Shown here in pieces: positions 47,001 to 60,800 of a DNA stretch of 64,000 nt. Origin of the DNA: Serilophus lunatus (Eukaryota; Chordata; Aves; Passeriformes; Eurylaimidae). The DNA is taken from NCBI GenBank assembly GCA_013399895.1, contig VXBA01005375.1, forward strand, positions 124,001-188,000, written 5' to 3'. The notes beneath the pieces were generated by a model that worked only from the letters and a program-made list of their open reading frames with translations, did not search any database and was not told the DNA's origin. Both the position numbers and the translations under genes were made by a program. The first letter of the stretch is position 1; every line of letters begins with the position of its first letter.

Positions 47001-50000
47001 GTATCTGGAGTTGGCAGTTAACAGAGGCTTTCTGATTTACATGGTCACTATTATAGCAAAAGAATGAAACAAAGATTATTGTGCTTGAGTTGAAAAAAAC
47101 CAACAAAACACATACACAGCTCTTTGGAAATAGGCTAAAAATGAAGGAAACAGCTATCTAGAAAATCTACTGTTCTGCAGAATCAAGGGCTGTGGTGAAA
47201 ATGGTGGAGACTGCAAGCAGTTGCAGAATATAAAGTTTTCATTGTTTATGCAAGAAGTAGAGAGTTTTACTAACTCCTGTATTTGCACATACAATTACCA
47301 AAATATAGACTGATTTTCCCAATCAAATGAACTGTTCTGACTAAAGTTTACTACTAAAAAAGTGATTGTGCATGTACTCCCTCCCCTTGTGCCACGCTTC
47401 TTTTACTTTTTATGTGAAAAACCTCTCAGTTGTGCATCTGCACAGGTTGAGCTGACTGAAAATTAACTTTAAAAAAAATTTTTCTGCAGATTTTCCCTGG
47501 CCCTTATTGATGGGTTCCCAAAATCTTTGTGTATCCTCTTCTTCCTGTGAAAGGTGGCTGAGAATATTTTCTGTACTTCTTTCAACAAACTCTGTGACTC
47601 TGCATTGTTGAAAAAGGTATGGGGTCCCCTTATTTTGCTGTGTTGGAGCATGGGACGACAACACAGATCTTCACCTTTCCATCTTGATGTACCCTAAAAT
47701 GACTTTTTTTTGAGCTCATCTGAAAGCATTTTCTTTGTTCTTCACTCCATTTAAAAGTGCTGTTTCTGTGTATCTTGGAGGCACAAAACTGCTTAGGTAA
47801 GAAAGAGGACAGGAAGAACTGAGGTTTGTAGCACCTGTTTGGGGAAGCAGGAAACTGAGTGTATTTGACTACACCCATCATGTGGGAGCATTGTTACCCT
47901 AAAACTCTTCCACACATATCTAGCAGTAGTTATGCTAGTGTGCTTTTGTCCCGATTGGCACTTTTTTGGTTTGGTTTTGAGTGTTTTCCCCTAGTTCTAT
48001 TTCAGGCACTTGAAGTGGGCTTTTTTATTGCAGAATACCAGCTTCTGGAGTATGATACCATTTTATGGTGTCTTTAAGTGTTAAGCCAAAAACTGGAGCA
48101 TGGGGAACTGTGGGTCATTTTTGAAAAGCTACATTTATTATGATGAAGTCCAGTTTCAAAATCCTGAGATTTTTTTTCTTCTGGTGAAGTTAATACGTGT
48201 GGGATAAATACTGTTCATCTTTGTAAGTCTGCAGTGTACATTTCTACATCTAATCTTGCTCATCTAGATTACTTTTATAGTATAAGTACCTGTTTTAGAC
48301 TTGTGTTTTAGGATTTGATGAACTGCAACCTAAAATTGCCCAAAGAAATTTAGATGGACTATCTTGGGTATCAAGATGAGTGTCAGGACAGATAAATAAT
48401 GCCCTTTTCTCTAGCAAAGTCCTTGCATAAATTGTTTAGGCATGTCCTAATACACTAACTTGCACAGTGCCTTTGTTTTAAGTTCCTATGAGCATGACTG
48501 AGCATTTAAATATGAGATGTCCCAGATTTTTTGTGTGTAAGGGCCTAATAAAGTATTACATAATACCATTGCAATGTCTGAAAAGTTTGGTCTTTGATCA
48601 AGCCACTAATTCCAAGGATAATGTGCCTAAATTTAACATAGTGTTGACAGTTTCTACAGCGGGGAAAAAAAGCCCAACTTTCTTTTGGCTTAGAACAACT
48701 GGTGAAGTTGGCACTTTTTTCCCCTTACTGGTATTTTTTTCTTTCTGTTGTGTGCACTTACTGGGATATCACTGGGATAATGTGAACAAAACTGCTCTGT
48801 TTGTATTAGTTTGTATTTTTAAAGACCACTGACATTTTTCTATAGACAAGGAACTGAAAATAGAATTGCACAGACATTGCAAAAACAAGAATGGGGCAAG
48901 TTATTTCAGATGTGCCAGTTCCCATTCTAGTGAAGGATTACACTTTAAGCCCACTGTTTTATTTTTAAATTGATGAATATGTGCAGGCACAAAGGCTTTC
49001 ATCTGACCTGAAAGTAAAGTGTGTTTCTGAATTGGGACTTCAGAAACATTGCTATAAGGATCCTGCCATTCCTACCTTCATGCAGCTCCCATTGGTATTT
49101 GGGGAAGATAATTTACATTGAAGCCACAGAAGGGCATGGTAGAAGGGTGGCTGGATATACAAACATTTGCCTGTTTGTCTTTTTTCTTTGTTTTGAATAA
49201 ATCAATGATGTACTTACCAGTTACACCGGAAATGAAAAGGTGCTTGTCTTGCTGTGCTGTGTTGGAAATTTTTAAAAACTAAACCGTTAGTGCTTGAAGT
49301 TGGTGAAGTCGATCTGGGTCATGTCTAATGAGACCTGTCTTGGTCCTCCTTCCTTTTTGTTGCTGCCTCATTGTCTGTGGTGGATGAGGTTGTGACTTGG
49401 CAGTGCTCTTGAGAGGTAGTGTGAAATCAATTATTTGGGGTTTGGGAGCATTCATCAGGTCTGAAAAGACCAGTTGAGAACAGTATCTGTTATCCAAGTA
49501 TTCATTAGCTAGAAAAAGATGGGCAAGTGGTGTATTTAATGAAAATTAGGGAACCAAGCTTCAGATAGGTACCTGAGCCCTGCAAGTGGCTAAGAAAGGA
49601 GAGCAAACAGTGCAGTGGTGTCCCCACAAGTTCCTGGAAAGTTTCTAGAGATCTAGGGGCTTTGAGACCAGGCTTTGCAGGCACTCAAGTCTCTTCTTTG
49701 TTGTATTTTACTCTCCCAGAGTTGTTGTCTTCCTTGTTTCTGCTAATTTTCACTTCAGCATCTGTCTCCTAACGTCACATATGCTTAAATGGGGTATTCT
49801 GAGTACAACCTGTGAGAAGACCTAGAGTGATGGAGTTATGTGATGATAAGGTCAGTCTGCATCAGTATGAATCTATGCATAGGCAAGGAGGGTGGATGTA
49901 TCAGATGACATCTTTCCTACAAGAAGTACTTGATCCAAGTGACCTTTATTTCCTGAGAAAGCTTTCAGAAAAGCAAGGCTTGTAGTTCTGGCATTGGTGG

Positions 50001-53000
50001 AAGTTTTTTGTTTACTTGGTTGGTTAGTTTTTTTGGTCAAACTTCTTGTTTGGACAACAACATTTCAGTCCTCTTTTTCCTGTTCTTACTAAAATATCCT
50101 CTATACTCTGATCTGCTGGTTGTAGTTCTGCTTTTAGGTGTGTCTGACACATTATGCTGTGCGATACTCTACCTGCAGAGAGGCATATCAAAATATTCTT
50201 TTTAAAGTACTTTTTTGGAGTTAAAGGTAATCTAATTAGTGTGCTACCTTGTGGCTGAGTAGTCTGAAGGAAGGAGGCAGCTCTCCTAATAACCTAAAGG
50301 CATTCTGGTTTAAAAGAACCACCTGGATGAGTAAAAGGCTACAGATTATTTGATTCTACTGCTGTTTCTGTTACAGATGGGAATTAATGCTGGCTATCTC
50401 AGGTACAAGGGAATTCCATCATTTGGCATTACTTGCCGAGAGAGCAGTAATTAGTGAGTTACAGGTAGTGACAGAGCATTGCTGCACATGAATGATCACT
50501 GCTTAAACATCTGTTCAACATACAGAGTCATTACAGCTTAATGTGAGAGCTGCTGACAGCAAGCTGAAGCTGTTTTTGGATGAAGTCCATATGTTAAATT
50601 TATCAGGAATCAAAGGTGAGTGTATGGGTGTGTGACTTAGCATTATGATGTAGATTTGACTTCTCAAGCTTACTTTTGACTCAAATGTTTTTCTTTTAAA
50701 ATTTGTGATGACTCAGGGTTTAATCTGTTCTATAGCTATATTTGTGTGTCCTGCTAGTGATTATTCTGCTAGTGGCTTCATAGAGGTAATCCAGAAAGAA
50801 CATCTGTTTCAAGTTTGTAGTCTAAGTCATGGAAGGATATTTGACCCTGTAAGTACAGAAACAGCAGAATTTACCCAGGAAAACAGCCCAGCAGGCCAAG
50901 ATACTGTCAGTTTGGTATATTCTACTTTACTAGCTCCGTTTTCTGCATACAACAGCACAAAAAAAAAGCCAAGGCTATGACAACTTAGTGCTGCTGCTGA
51001 AGAGGACAATAATCTTAAATTAGTCATGCACATATGCTTTTCTCTCTCTCCCATGAGAGAAATTCTATTTTCATACCTTTGCTTCAGTCCCCTCAAATTC
51101 TTCCATAGGGCTCCTACAACACAAAGCCAGAGAAATGAGTTGTTTCTGTACAGTATTGAAGATGTGACTTTTCGTCAGTCGAGTCACTCTTTTCCCAGTG
51201 TAAATTAGTGTCCTCTGTGATCCATGCCATTTGCAATCAACAGTGCCTGGCTATAAATGGAAAATACAGCATCCTGCAAGTGACAATCAGTTCTACTTTC
51301 CTTACAAATGCCTGTTTGTGCTGGCCCTCAGTGCACCAAATTCTGTGCAAAGCAATACCACTGTGGGGAAAAAAGAGGAGCTGCACAGATGACATTGCAC
51401 AAATCCTTTTCCTTTGTGGAAGACTAAGTCAAAATTCAGGCAGTGGGAAACTTGACATGGTTTCTATGATATTGCCTTCCTTTTTGGTGGTGTTTGTCCC
51501 CTTCCTGTGTAGAGCTAAGTGATCTCTGCAGAGAATATTTGTCCTTATGGTTCATGAAAACAGTCTGGAAGATCAAAATATTTTGAAAAATTTCAGTTAG
51601 TATCAGATATCTTTGAGATCTGATTAAAGACTTTTCCATATCTCATTCGTAACACACCCATTCTAAATATCACAGTTTGGATGTTATGAAATGCTATCAT
51701 AACAGCAGGCCTATTTTTCAACTTCAAAGTAGAAATGTCTCCAACAAAGTGAACTTAAACATGTTTGCCAGGTGTCTTTGGTTACATTTGGAAAATAATC
51801 TTTTAAACATGGAAAACAAATTACTGCACTTCTGTCGTTCTTGCTTTATTCCCTGCAAGAAAGACATCCTTCTGGAAGATAGGGCTGATCTCTGGTAAAG
51901 CAGAATGCTTTGTTATGGCATCCCCTTTCCAAAATACTACCCGAGCACTGTTGGACTCCACAGACGGTGGTTTGACTTGGTGAGTTGCCGTTGTTGTCAG
52001 TAGTTTCTATTAACAAGATTCTTTATGCTTTGCCAAATACCGAAAACTGCTGATTGGTGATCTGTAGTAAGTTAGTGGATAGAGGAGAAATCTTAATTTA
52101 TCTGATGAAAAAAACCTGTAGCAGCCTTCTAAACTAAGGCTCAGTAGCTCATTAGTAGATGGCAGCAAATAGGGAGTATCTTGATCACAAATTGCAACTT
52201 CATCCTTACGCTGAGCCACCATGAGAGGCCTCTGTTCTTATACTTTCTTTTGTTGAGCAGAGGAAATGCAGATTTAAAGCCTTATTCTCTCATTTGGTGG
52301 GTAAGCACAAAGCCTGGAATAAAACTAGAGGTATCTTCTGTGTATCTATAATTTGAGGACAGACTGCTGTACATTAAAGTGGTCATGGACCTGGATGCTA
52401 GCTAGGCATATTCTAACAGTCTGGCCGTGCTGTAGCACATTTGTACCTCTGTCTGTGAATATGTATGGATGTGCAACATGCCTGGATTTTGTCCAAGAGT
52501 TGTGTGGTGTTGAGGACATGCCAGCGCCCTGTCATCCAGCAAGGGAGTAGTGATTGCTCATAGGGATATTTGTTGTGAATGGATAACAGCATTAATAAGA
52601 ATTCTGCTTACAGAGGACTCTGGTTTGAGTAATGGATTTATTTGCCATTTGGAATTTGGAGAGAACTGTATGGTCAATTTGTTATAGCCTCCTAGATTTA
52701 TGGAAAATGAGGTCGGTTTTTCTGCTAGTGTAAGGGAGGAAAAAAGTAGTAGAGGAAAAACAAAGTATTTTTGTGGTCAAAACAGAATGCAGGATATTTT
52801 TTTCTGATACTTAACAATCAAGAAAATGTTTAAAGCACTAAAGCAATAGACTTTGTGTTTGTACTAACTATCTCTTCCTGTAGTGTGCTCTAGTAACTCA
52901 GGTGTGTATTACCACTCTTTAAAATGGGGAAATTTGCAGATGCAAAGCTTATGGAGCGAGAGGGATTGAAACTTACTGAAAGGTGATTAGTAGCCTACTT

Positions 53001-56000
53001 TGCAGTGACCAAGACTCTTTGTGATAATTTGGTGGAAGGGCGTAAAGCCAGGTTTTGTCTTCTCTCTTAGTTTCCATTTCCTCTCTCAAGAACTTCTAGC
53101 TAGGAAAAGCACTTTCCATTTTCTCTTTTTAAGATCTTTGTGGGGTTTTTCAGTCATATTTCAGTGCATTAAGCAACGCATCTATGTATCTCCTGGAAAT
53201 CCTCTGTGGCTCCATGGCTTTCCTGTTAGAAGCATTTGACAAGCTACTACTTACTTTCTTCTCTTTCCCCAGCTAGCCACCCTGCCTCTTCCCTCCCCCG
53301 TCCTCCCCTAGGCTTTCACAACAGAGCCAATTAGCTCCCAGAACAAAAGGTGATCATTGCTCGTACTCTATAATTGGACTCATGTCCTCCTATCCGTGCA
53401 TTTAACACCAGGTATTTGGGACCTTTATTTTGTGATTTGCCAACTGGCATTTGCCCTATAAAGTGCTTACCTGCACATGGTTAGTGGGACCCAAAAAATA
53501 CTGGGCAAAAAGTTTTATGGTTTTCCTCTGAGAATAGTTAGGAGGTGACTTTCCTATATAATATGTCCTGACTGTTGGTAGACATGAAAGGTGGTTCCAA
53601 ATGCCTGGGAATTAGTGTTTCTCCTTCCTACAGTACCAGTCCAATATTTGCCAAGTCGGTTTCACCTTGTTGAAAATGGGAGAAGATACAAAGTTTCGAG
53701 GTGGATGAAACTAACCTCTTATGTACTTTGAGGACTTGGATTATAGCATAATAGTAATAAGGGAGTCTTGAAACTGTTATGTTTGGTTATTCTCTCATTG
53801 ACATCGTAGGTGTTGGTCAGTTGATTTGACCTGAGTGCTTTGTGTAAAACTCATATTTGCAGTCTAAATGTCACTTTGAGTTATTGCTGCTGCAGAATTT
53901 GAAGGAATTAAGGGAGGAACTACAAGTGGGGGTTTTTTTTTCATTCTTGTTCATACCTGATGTTTACATGTTCCAGATCCATACAGCTTTTTAAAGTTGA
54001 GACTAATAAAAAATTAAAGGATTCATTAACCAGATAAAATTAACCCAGTTGGGCTGGAGCTGTTCCAGATTTTCTCTCTTCTAAAGTGCAGGTATCTTGT
54101 TCTGTATTGCAAGGCTGTCTTTAGCTGGCTGTGACTCAGATACAAGTCTTCCAGATGTCATTGCAGTGATGAGACCACCTTTCTGTCTTCCAGTCATGGA
54201 AAATGAAAGGAAAAGAGTGCCTTCTTTTGGCACCATATCTTGTGCTCTGATTCCTAATTTTATTACGTCTTACTCTCTAGAGCATGGAAGAAAATGACTG
54301 TAAAAAAAAGATGTTTTCTGCTAGCAAAGTTGAAGGCAGATGGGCAAAATTTTGATGGAAACGCAGGATAGACTAGCTAAAACCACAGGTTAAATAACTT
54401 GCAACAGGGCTTAATTCATATGTAATTTTTATTTCCATGTTATTTTTGCATGGATGTCATTCATCAAGGTTCAGAAGCCTTCAATATGCCGTTTATAAGG
54501 TGTTTTTAGCAACAGTGGAAATAACCATAGGTTAAGAACAGTTTTCTCTTTGTGAAGGGAAAGGGAGGAAAGTGTGACTTAGTTCACTTGTGATGCAGCA
54601 CAATATTTCTTCAATTCTTAGGGGTCTGTTAACTTAGAATGTTAACTCTAGAATGAAGAAAAAAAATGTAAAAGATGAACTGCCAGCCTTTGTGTATACG
54701 TATGTGAAGGCTGTATGTGTTTAAAGTGGTACATATAGACGACTGAATAGTTATATGAAAAGCTATTCCGTCTCTCCGTTACTCTGTGGAGAACAGACCA
54801 AATGAGGTCTATTACCAAATTATTGCTTGTACATTGGATCTGTGATGTTTGGCTACTCTGCAGAAGCGAGCCTTATAAACTGAAAACTGATTGAAACATA
54901 AGGATGACATACTTTGCTTTTATCGCTGTGCAAGGCTTTGCCCCAACTCCTGCAAAAATGTAACAGAGAACAAATTGTTTTGGTTAATTTGCACAACAAA
55001 ATAAAGATGTTAATGAGGTGATGTAATGAATATACTGTGGTGTGATGTCTCTGCTGCTTGCTATTTAAATGCTATTGCAAGTCTGCTGTGGGATCTTGCA
55101 CTTTCATTTTGCTGTGTGTGTGAATCTCTGAAGTCCTGGCATCCTTAACATCTCAAACTGGGCATTCAAGAGCTGGATGAAACTAAAAAGCAAACACTTG
55201 CTTATCTTGATGGCTTTTACTGGTGTAAAGCTTCCGTGAGTGACACTCCAGAAAAGGGCCTATTATCTTTTAAGCAATCAGCCACATCGAGTTTCTGGGA
55301 GTCTTTGCACTTTCCTTCTTTGTACTGAATCGGAGAAGCTCTGCATGCCACAGAGTTGAACTGAACTGGATGTTCTAGTGTCACCCTGAGAGGGAGCAGG
55401 CTGAAGTTGGGATTAAGGTTCACTGTATTGTCATTGATGAGTTGGCATCCATTAGGAACTTGTTTAGAAACGATGCAATCAGGGCAGCCCTGTAAGGGCT
55501 TCAGCAATTTCTGCTGTACCTCTGGCTGTGGAAGGATGGGAGCAAGGTGTTAGTTTTGGAAATGTCAGTCTATGGTAATAGACTAGAGTTTGAGACTTCT
55601 ACTACAGCATCTGGGGTTTGTGAGACCGGTGCAATTTTGTTCTCTTGCTTTATAAATCCTGCACTAAAAATAAGAATTGCTTGCTTCAATATCATCTGTT
55701 ATAAATGCTTGTTGCTTACATGAGTAAGAAAAATAGATATTGACTCTGCTCCTAAGAACTAAAATTCATCATACCTACGTATTCGAATTATTGCATTATT
55801 CTATTGCATGAGTGTCTGCATCACTGAAATGAAGGAAATGAAGCAATGAAGCCAACAGATCTCTAATAAAAACATTTGCATGAACAGCACCATGTTGGAT
55901 GTGGTCCACCAGAATAGAAGCACTTTGGAGCTGTAGTATCTTGTTAAACACATTGTAAATGTTTTTGACAAGAAGCCTGGCCAAATTCAACCACCTCTGG

Positions 56001-57130
56001 ACAGCCAGCATGTCAGAGCATTTCTGTGCTGAACTGCTAGCTTTGGATAATCCTCTAATCCAAGCGATTGCTTAAATGTTGTGTCCTATTTAGGTTTGCT
56101 CGATCTGGGATGACTTGCTGCTGTAGAGCTCAGGGTGATTTTTTTTTTTAAAAAAGACTGCAGCTGAATAAATGAATTTAACTCCAGCTCTCTAGGGTCC
56201 AGGTTGGACTCCAGAATGTTGTATCCTAATGCTGTATTTTCTCTGTTAGAGACAACTCCTGAGCTCTGTTTTTCCTCTGACTTCTGGGATTTTTGCTGAG
56301 GCTGTCTAAGACAAAGTGGCTTGAAGAAGGCAATGTGATGCCAGTTTTGCGCTGAGGACACTGAAGCTTTCGCTTGTCCTTGTGTCTGATAAGAGTAGCC
56401 TCTAATTGTATACTGTTTGCCCTCTGCATGTCGTGTGCTCCCATTGCCACTGTGACCTCTTTACAGTGGGGCCAGGCTGATTGCCACATGTGCTAGCCAA
56501 AGAACAACTGAAAAGTGTATTCGTTTATGTGTTTGCTTGATGGTGGAGCAAAATTGTTTTCTTTGCACTCTTGAACCACAAAAAAAAGGTGAGTTGGAAG
56601 GTCTGTGTGGAAGAGGCTGTGGAGGAGAGGAATTTGGCTAAGGCAGCTCCCCAATTCCTGCTGCCTGTGAAACAGTGTCACATCAGGATTGCTGATTTTG
56701 CCCATGTTTTGGGGTTGAAGAAAGTCAGGCACTGGGGTGATGCTTCAGAGTCCCAGTTGGCTTCCTGGCCTCTGCCTCCAAACAAGAGGACAGAGAATGG
56801 GGGTAATGTCTTCTGCACTTGAGGCAGGCTGGCAGAGAGCAGAGTTCTGCTCCAGGGAGAATGGAGATCACCAGAGCCCTTCCATACCCTGGGGTAGCTG
56901 GAGTCTGCTCTTCCTCTTGTCTGAGTTTTTCACTGGCTACAGGCTTGTTTAATCCCTTCTGTTGTTAGCCAGGAAGAGTTACCACATAAGCTCACAAATA
57001 AAAAGTAAAAGATTCATAGCTCACTTTCCCTCCTCCCCTCTTCCTCTTAGTTGTTCTGAGATGGAGAGACTCCTTCTCTTTCTCCTCAAAGAATCACAAC
57101 AGGTTTTTTTGTTTTGTTTACCTTTTACAG
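35091..57130 (+). other. MBOAT1: MBOAT1 intron 1 (22 kb)
   Basis: The intron runs from the GTGAGG donor at 35091 to the TTTTACAG acceptor at 57123-57130. The first 250 bases are CpG-rich; the rest is AT-rich. It holds a CR1 fragment (43911-44225), a short palindrome at 35874-35889, and a group of minus-strand frames at about 55.2-56.7 kb without family assignment. I see no nested gene I can support. Confidence 0.85.
43911..44225 (-). mobile_element. CR1 LINE 3' fragment in MBOAT1 intron 1
   Basis: On the plus strand, a diverged run of AGAATT-type repeats (43911-44005) is followed by the CR1 3' UTR in reverse: GGGTTGAAAGGGACCTTGAA, GATCATCTAGTGTCAAC, CCACTAGACCAGGTT, GGAGCCCC, and CACCTCCAGGGATGGAGAG. 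It is antisense to MBOAT1 and 5'-truncated, with similarity fading by about 44225. The leading AGAATT run looks like an expanded and decayed CR1 terminal microsatellite. Confidence 0.85.
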
Positions 57131-57276
57131 ATCAATTTTGTAGCATGTCAACTGTTTGCACTTTTGGCTGCATTTTGGTTTCGTATTTACTTGAGTCCCA
57201 GTCACGCCAGCTCTGCTGTTCGCCATGCATTTGCCACCCTCTTTGGAATATACTTTGCTGTCTTCTGCTTTGGATG
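57131..57276 (+). CDS. MBOAT1: MBOAT1 coding exon 2
   Basis: The exon is 146 bases between a TTTTACAG acceptor and a GTGAGT donor, entering in phase 0 and leaving two bases of a split Trp codon. It encodes residues 31-78, starting INFVACQLFALLAAFWF and ending FGIYFAVFCFG. Two hydrophobic segments (about residues 36-51 and 64-79) are the first membrane-spanning helices of the MBOAT fold, joined by a short loop with RIYLSPSHASSAVRH. The pattern xNFVxCQLxALxAAFWFRIYL is conserved between MBOAT1 and MBOAT2; the loop and VRHAxATxFGIYF agree better with MBOAT1. Confidence 0.95.
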
Positions 57277-57802
57277 GTGAGTATTTAGTCACCGTGTAGA
57301 CAAGGCTTGGGTAAAAATATTTTTTAAACTTCATATCAGCTTTTCTGGATTACATCTTTTTAGTCTTAAGACACTTAATATTATCCTAAAAAGAAAAAGA
57401 AATATCCTAACTAGCATAACCATTCCAAACCCTCAAACTGAGTCATGAACGCATTTTTAAGTGAAGTATTTAATTTAATTTTTGGTGTTTGTTCTGGAAG
57501 TTAAAGCTATGCCAGTCTGTTGTTAAGATACCTCGCTTGGAAAAGCTGTATGCAATTTGAATGTGCACTTTGACCTGGCTTGCTATTTCTCACAGTGAAA
57601 CACATGGACAATATCTTACCAATAAGTATCAGCCTGTGTGGGATGTCCAGGCTATAAAGATGTCATTGGGATAATCCATGTTTGCTAGTACCCTAATATG
57701 ACATCACATTTATGTAATTTACTTGGAAAAATATTCCCTTTCTCTGTCAGCACTTCCAGGTAACATAGAAGTTATCTAAATACTCACTTTGTTGTCTTTA
57801 AG
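57277..57802 (+). other. MBOAT1: MBOAT1 intron 2 (526 bp)
   Basis: A short AT-rich intron from the GTGAGT donor to the GTCTTTAAG acceptor. Nothing else is recognisable in it. Confidence 0.93.
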
Positions 57803-57880
57803 GTATTCCATTCATCTTTTTGTCCTGGTGATGATGAACTATGGCATTATGAACATGGCGAGTGTTCCCAACATCCACAG
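57803..57880 (+). CDS. MBOAT1: MBOAT1 coding exon 3
   Basis: The exon is 78 bases: one base completing the Trp-79 codon, 25 codons, and two bases of a split Arg codon, ending at a GTGAGC donor. It encodes YSIHLFVLVMMNYGIM and then NMASVPNIH. The hydrophobic stretch (about residues 83-98) is the third membrane segment. YSxHLFVLVxMxYxIM followed by ASVxNIHR is the MBOAT1 pattern; in MBOAT2 the equivalent region is clearly different. Splice phases fit both neighbours exactly. Confidence 0.94.
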
Positions 57881-60800
57881 GTGAGCTGATACGGCTGCAA
57901 GTCTGGATCTGCCCCTCTGACAACTTCTCTGCTTTCAGGGAGAAACATGAGGAGTTTTTAGAAGCACCTTCTCTTCTTTTCTGCTTTTCTTTCCCAGTTA
58001 CTTGCAGGATCTTTTTTCATAGAGTTATAAAAGCAGCTGTAATCTCAATTTGTGGTTTTTTTGCAGTGATGCATTTCATTTTCCTGCAAAACTGCTGCCC
58101 TCAAAAGTTGTCTTTTGCAGGCTTAATAATTTACGACCAAACCTCTGGTTTCTTAAACATAATGAAGTCATGTTCTCCTTGGTCTTGTGTTTTTGAGGAT
58201 TGCATTTGATAATTCTTTTTAATGTCTTTTCCCCCTTGCTGTATGACCTTTAGGTATTTTCCACTTATTCTTGAGTTAGGTAGTTCAAATAAGGTCACTG
58301 TGGCAGCTTAACTTAGTCATCTATGAAATGAAGTGTTGCATTTTGTACTGGGCTTTGAGACGGAAAAAGTGGAAAGTACCAGAACTGTCATTGCTTCAAA
58401 ACTTACAGTATCATCATGAGAGGTTCTCCACCATGGTATTGATCTTTTCCCTATACAAATGCCTCAAAGGAAGGAAGACACATAAGACTTCTGAAGTGCT
58501 TGATCAAATGAGTGCTTCCTGGCCAAAAGACAAAAAGTGCTTTCCTATGAACATGGAAACTACATTAGGTCTTCTTTCACTGTCTAAGAGGAAATTCATA
58601 TGGAAGAACTCTGCTCAGTTACTGAGCCTTCTCATGCGGGTACCGTATTCTCTCAAGAGAGTTCAGCACCAGGGTATTTTTACAATTGTTTAAGTGGAGT
58701 TGTTTGCTTCCCATCAGTCTGCACAAATAGGAATTTTTATTTGTAAACCCACTACTTTATAGCTGGTGATTCTTCCCACTTCCTTACTTTTTTGTTGCTC
58801 TCCCTAACAGCATGTGGTTAATACGGTGGCTTGGTTTGGATGTGTTACAGGTGATTTCTGTCTCTTATCTGTGTGGCTGTTTCTGCAACTACTACTAATT
58901 GCTCATTATCTGGGCTGGGGAATAGCAACCTTTTCTTCACTTGCCCTCAGGGCCAAGGCTGTCTGAGGATCTGATGTTCAGATGAGCATCTCGCCTTCTT
59001 CTTTGTCGCTTCCTGAGGAGACCCCTCTCTAATACCTTAATGGGAATCCCACGTATGTTTTTTTCTAAGATTATTTAGAAACTATAAAGAACAAGCCTGT
59101 CTACTGCAGTCACTAGCATTTTGTTCCAGCAAGGTAGATATTAAGGAGGTGTTTTCCATCCCTCAAAGAGTNCCAGAGACCAAAATAAAAAGGTGTTAAA
59201 AATGTGTGTTACTTGTTTCCTGGTAGTCATTCAGGGGAAATGCAGGAGTTGGTTCCTCTGATCTACAATCACTAAGTCTACAGAGGAAATCATCCAACAG
59301 TTATTTACATCTTCCTAGATAAGTTGAGGTAGTGATCGGGAAATGGACAACTTCAATAGGAAACCCCCTCACTCTTCCTGTTTAGCTAATTAGTCACAGT
59401 GCAAAAAATAACTGTATACTGCAACACAAATCAAGCTGGTTCATATAATGTCGCCCACTGCTACAAGGAAGTCATATGTTGATTTGATTCAATGTGAAAT
59501 GTCAATCCAACATGTTAAAAAAACCTCAGGAGGTCTGGGAGGATTGGGTTAGAACTTTTCTACTGTGTTGCACTAGCCACAGCCGTGTGACTCAAAGTGC
59601 ATCCACGTTATTAATGTTGGCAAAATAACAATGTATTCAAACTGCTTGGGAGTAATCTTAACCATTGTCACCTTCAGGTCTGGACCTGTTCATGCCAGGG
59701 GCCTGTAAAAGCACTGAATCCTTCATAGTGGAGCTTCAAGTGTTGGCCTTTTTTCCCCTCCAAAGAATGCAGTAGAAGAGAAGAAATTAAATAAACTGCA
59801 TAATTTAACTTCCATGCTCCTTTCCCTGGTTATTTTCTGCTAGCTTGCTCTCAGTGGTAAGGCTGCTAGCCTTCAAGGCCTATAAACAGGAGATTTAATC
59901 CAGCATCAGAAATGCTCCCAGCTGCAGCAGCAGTTTAGTGTCTTTCTCCCTGCTTGCCCCCCTTTCAATCTAAATGCTTTACACTTAAGCACTGAAGCTT
60001 GTTTTAGGTCCTTCATCCTGTCTGTGACTGTTACTTGTCTGAGCTGGGTGACTTGCCTTTGGAGGGATGCTTGCTGCTCTCTGTAGATGAGAGAGGAGTC
60101 CAAAGACCTTGCTGAGGCAGGACTGGATGCTTGACCCAGATAAAATAGGATAAATTCTATTCTGAATCTCTTGAAGAATATGTCATGTCCCCTCAGTGTG
60201 CCTTTTATCCAGCTGTTTGCTATGGGCCATGTGACCTGCAGGCTCACTTGCAATCCATCATTGTGATTCACACTGCAGTTTATTAGTTCCCAGGAGAGAG
60301 AAACTCATTTCTTTTAAAACCAGCCATTTGACAAAGGTCTGGCTCTTTTTCAATTGTCTGGTGACTGATCCTCTTGTCTGATTTCACCTTTAGTTCTCCC
60401 CTGTGACTGATTCTTTTATGGGTCTGAGGGGGAATCCTGTTTGGCAACGTGTGCTTACCAGCCTCCTGTGGCTCAGCTATACCAGGCATGCAGGATGTGC
60501 CATCTCTTTCTGTAGTCTGTTGGTCTTTGCATCTTCTTCCCCACATGGATAACCTACTAGAGGGGACACCAGTAGACCTGATCCTCGCCTGTCCATGTGA
60601 TGCAAGCCTCTCATTCTGGTGTCCCAGCTCTCCATTGCACTGTGTAGATTACTTCATGTGCCAGTCTGTTTCCAAATATCCATTTGATTCTTACCTCCAC
60701 AGTATCCTCTTTCTTGCTCACATAAGTACAGGGAGAAGTTAGTTGTATGAAAGGGTGCATCAGCCCACGCAGACACTGCAACATTTCCAGTCTTCAGACT

